A DNA stretch of 64,000 nt from contig MSXR01000007.1 of assembly GCA_002083655.1 (NCBI GenBank), forward strand, positions 1 to 64,000, given 5' to 3'. The position numbers and the translations under genes were made by a program. Below, in pieces: positions 63,156-64,000 of this stretch. Each line of letters starts with the position of its first letter. The stretch's first letter is position 1. The DNA comes from Proteobacteria bacterium ST_bin14. GTDB taxonomy: Bacteria > Pseudomonadota > Alphaproteobacteria > Sphingomonadales > Sphingomonadaceae. The notes under the pieces are model-generated. The model was not told the DNA's origin. It worked only from the letters and a program-made list of their open reading frames with translations, and did not search any database.

Positions 63156-64000
63156 ATGAACGAGCTTTCCCAGCTTGAGTCCCAGGCGGCGCAGCGCGAG
63201 GGGGTGGGCGCAACGCCAAAACCCGGCATCTTCTCACGCCCGTTTTTTGAAGAAAAAAACCGCGCCTTCTGGATGCTGCAGGCGGCGGGATGGAGCGGTT
63301 ACCTGGTGCTGCGCAGCGTTTCGAGCATTTCCAATGGGCTGTCATTTGGCGCCGTTGCCTTGATCGTGGTCGAATCGATCATCGGCTATTGCATCACGCT
63401 GCTGCTCTCCACGCTCTATGGCTATTACCGCACATTGCCGCGGATCAGCCTGGGGCTGCTGACGGTCTTCACCCTCATCATCGCGACTGCGCTCTATGCC
63501 GTACTCGATGCCTTTTCCTTTTCGATCATCACACTCGACAAACCGGGCATCAATCTTAACTTGCTGGGGGGAACGATCTTCCTCAACTTCACCGTGCTGG
63601 CCGGCTGGTCCGCGCTCTATTTCGGCATCAATTTCTACCTGATCGTCGAAGAACAGATCGATCAGCTCGAAAAACTGGGCAATCAGGCATCGACGGCGCA
63701 ACTGGCGATGCTGCGCTATCAGCTCAATCCGCATTTTCTGTTCAACACGCTCAACTCCATCTCCACGCTCGTGCTGCTGAAACAGACGGATCGGGCCAAT
63801 GCGATGCTCAGCCGCTTGTCCTCCTTCCTGCGCTATACGCTGGCCAATGAGCCCACCGCGAACGTCACGATCGCCCAAGAAGTGGAGACGCTGAAACTCT
63901 ATCTGGAGATTGAGAAGATGCGGTTTGAGGATCGGTTGCGCCCCAGCTTCTCGATCGATCCGCGCGTGGCAAAGGCGCGCCTGCCCTCGCTGCTGCTTCA
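63156..64000 (+). CDS. LytS/AlgZ-type sensor histidine kinase, truncated by the window end
   Basis: The gene starts at ATG 63156 (MNELSQLESQAAQREGVGAT) and runs off the window. About four to six TM helices are visible (ALIVVESIIGYCITLLLSTL, LLTVFTLIIATALYAVLDAF, IFLNFTVLAGWSALYFGINF). The His_kinase domain follows with the phospho-acceptor region LRYQLNPHFLFNTLNSISTL. The ATP-binding part lies outside. Such kinases usually pair with a LytTR response regulator, which would be expected just downstream. The start is supported only weakly because no strong Shine-Dalgarno is seen. Confidence 0.88.
   Translation, partial: MNELSQLESQAAQREGVGATPKPGIFSRPFFEEKNRAFWMLQAAGWSGYLVLRSVSSISNGLSFGAVALIVVESIIGYCITLLLSTLYGYYRTLPRISLGLLTVFTLIIATALYAVLDAFSFSIITLDKPGINLNLLGGTIFLNFTVLAGWSALYFGINFYLIVEEQIDQLEKLGNQASTAQLAMLRYQLNPHFLFNTLNSISTLVLLKQTDRANAMLSRLSSFLRYTLANEPTANVTIAQEVETLKLYLEIEKMRFEDRLRPSFSIDPRVAKARLPSLLL

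Overview
This 64 kb window is chromosomal DNA from a high-GC alphaproteobacterium, most likely a member of the Sphingomonadaceae (inference). The reasons are the sphingomonad-style gene neighbours (thyA-folA-ribF behind prfB, secDF followed by an Mth938-like gene, a DUF6356 protein), the Oar-like TonB-dependent receptor, the RNase E with a large acidic insert, and several families of short GC-rich palindromic repeats between genes. Gene density is high and most of the content is housekeeping. I see no prophage, transposase, CRISPR array or rRNA; there is one tRNA gene.

Layout. 1-8225 is almost entirely minus-strand: after the tail of a plus-strand MipA/OmpV-like protein come ribF, folA, thyA, a lipobox-bearing methyltransferase, prfB, a class A penicillin-binding protein and an AmiC-type amidase, reading right to left. 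8226-16197 is plus-strand: rne with a long 5' region, a periplasmic M48 protease, a DsbA-like oxidoreductase, a two-gene ABC exporter, and a small GIY-YIG nuclease gene sandwiched between two pairs of identical palindromes. 16275-20751 is minus-strand metabolism (CocE-type hydrolase, glpX, dapD, a HAD nucleotidase). 20885-28354 holds a lipoprotein-type subtilase autotransporter, a luciferase-like oxidoreductase, and a divergent MurC-like ligase / LD-carboxypeptidase pair suggesting murein recycling. 28670-36154 is a long plus-strand run: two paralogous 4-TM proteins with an HTH regulator and a secreted hydrolase, then DUF898 and M48 membrane proteins, an esterase, a TPR protein, gloA, gloB and a small lipoprotein.

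36214-43703 contains a penicillin-acylase-family enzyme, a secreted-type esterase, hslVU, and then an apparent islet. A decayed second copy of the 3' end of hslU lies 1.9 kb downstream, next to a tRNA-Pro gene, with a quinone oxidoreductase and a small coiled-coil gene in between. 43748-46608 is an operon (exported dimeric-barrel protein, zinc alcohol dehydrogenase, PaaI thioesterase) divergent from a LysR regulator with a visible inverted-repeat operator candidate. 46747-50173 is yajC-secD-secF and an Mth938-like gene. 50251-58852 carries a DUF3089 lipase-like protein, a glycosyltransferase, a mannose-6-phosphate isomerase, bamD, recN, a VOC protein and ligA. 59028-62297 is the Oar-like receptor with two strong terminators behind it. 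It is followed by an HD-domain protein with the ligand set of mixed-valent diiron oxygenases, and by a LytS/AlgZ-type histidine kinase cut by the window end.

The envelope theme is strong: peptidoglycan synthesis, cleavage and recycling (PBP1A, amidase, LdcA, Mur ligase), protein export and outer-membrane assembly (YajC-SecDF, BamD, M48/BepA-like, DsbA-like), and surface or secreted enzymes. The observations most worth a second look are the palindrome-sandwiched GIY-YIG element, the hslU 3'-end duplication with its cargo, the 4-TM/HTH/hydrolase operon, and the palindromes inserted inside the hslVU and secDF operons.
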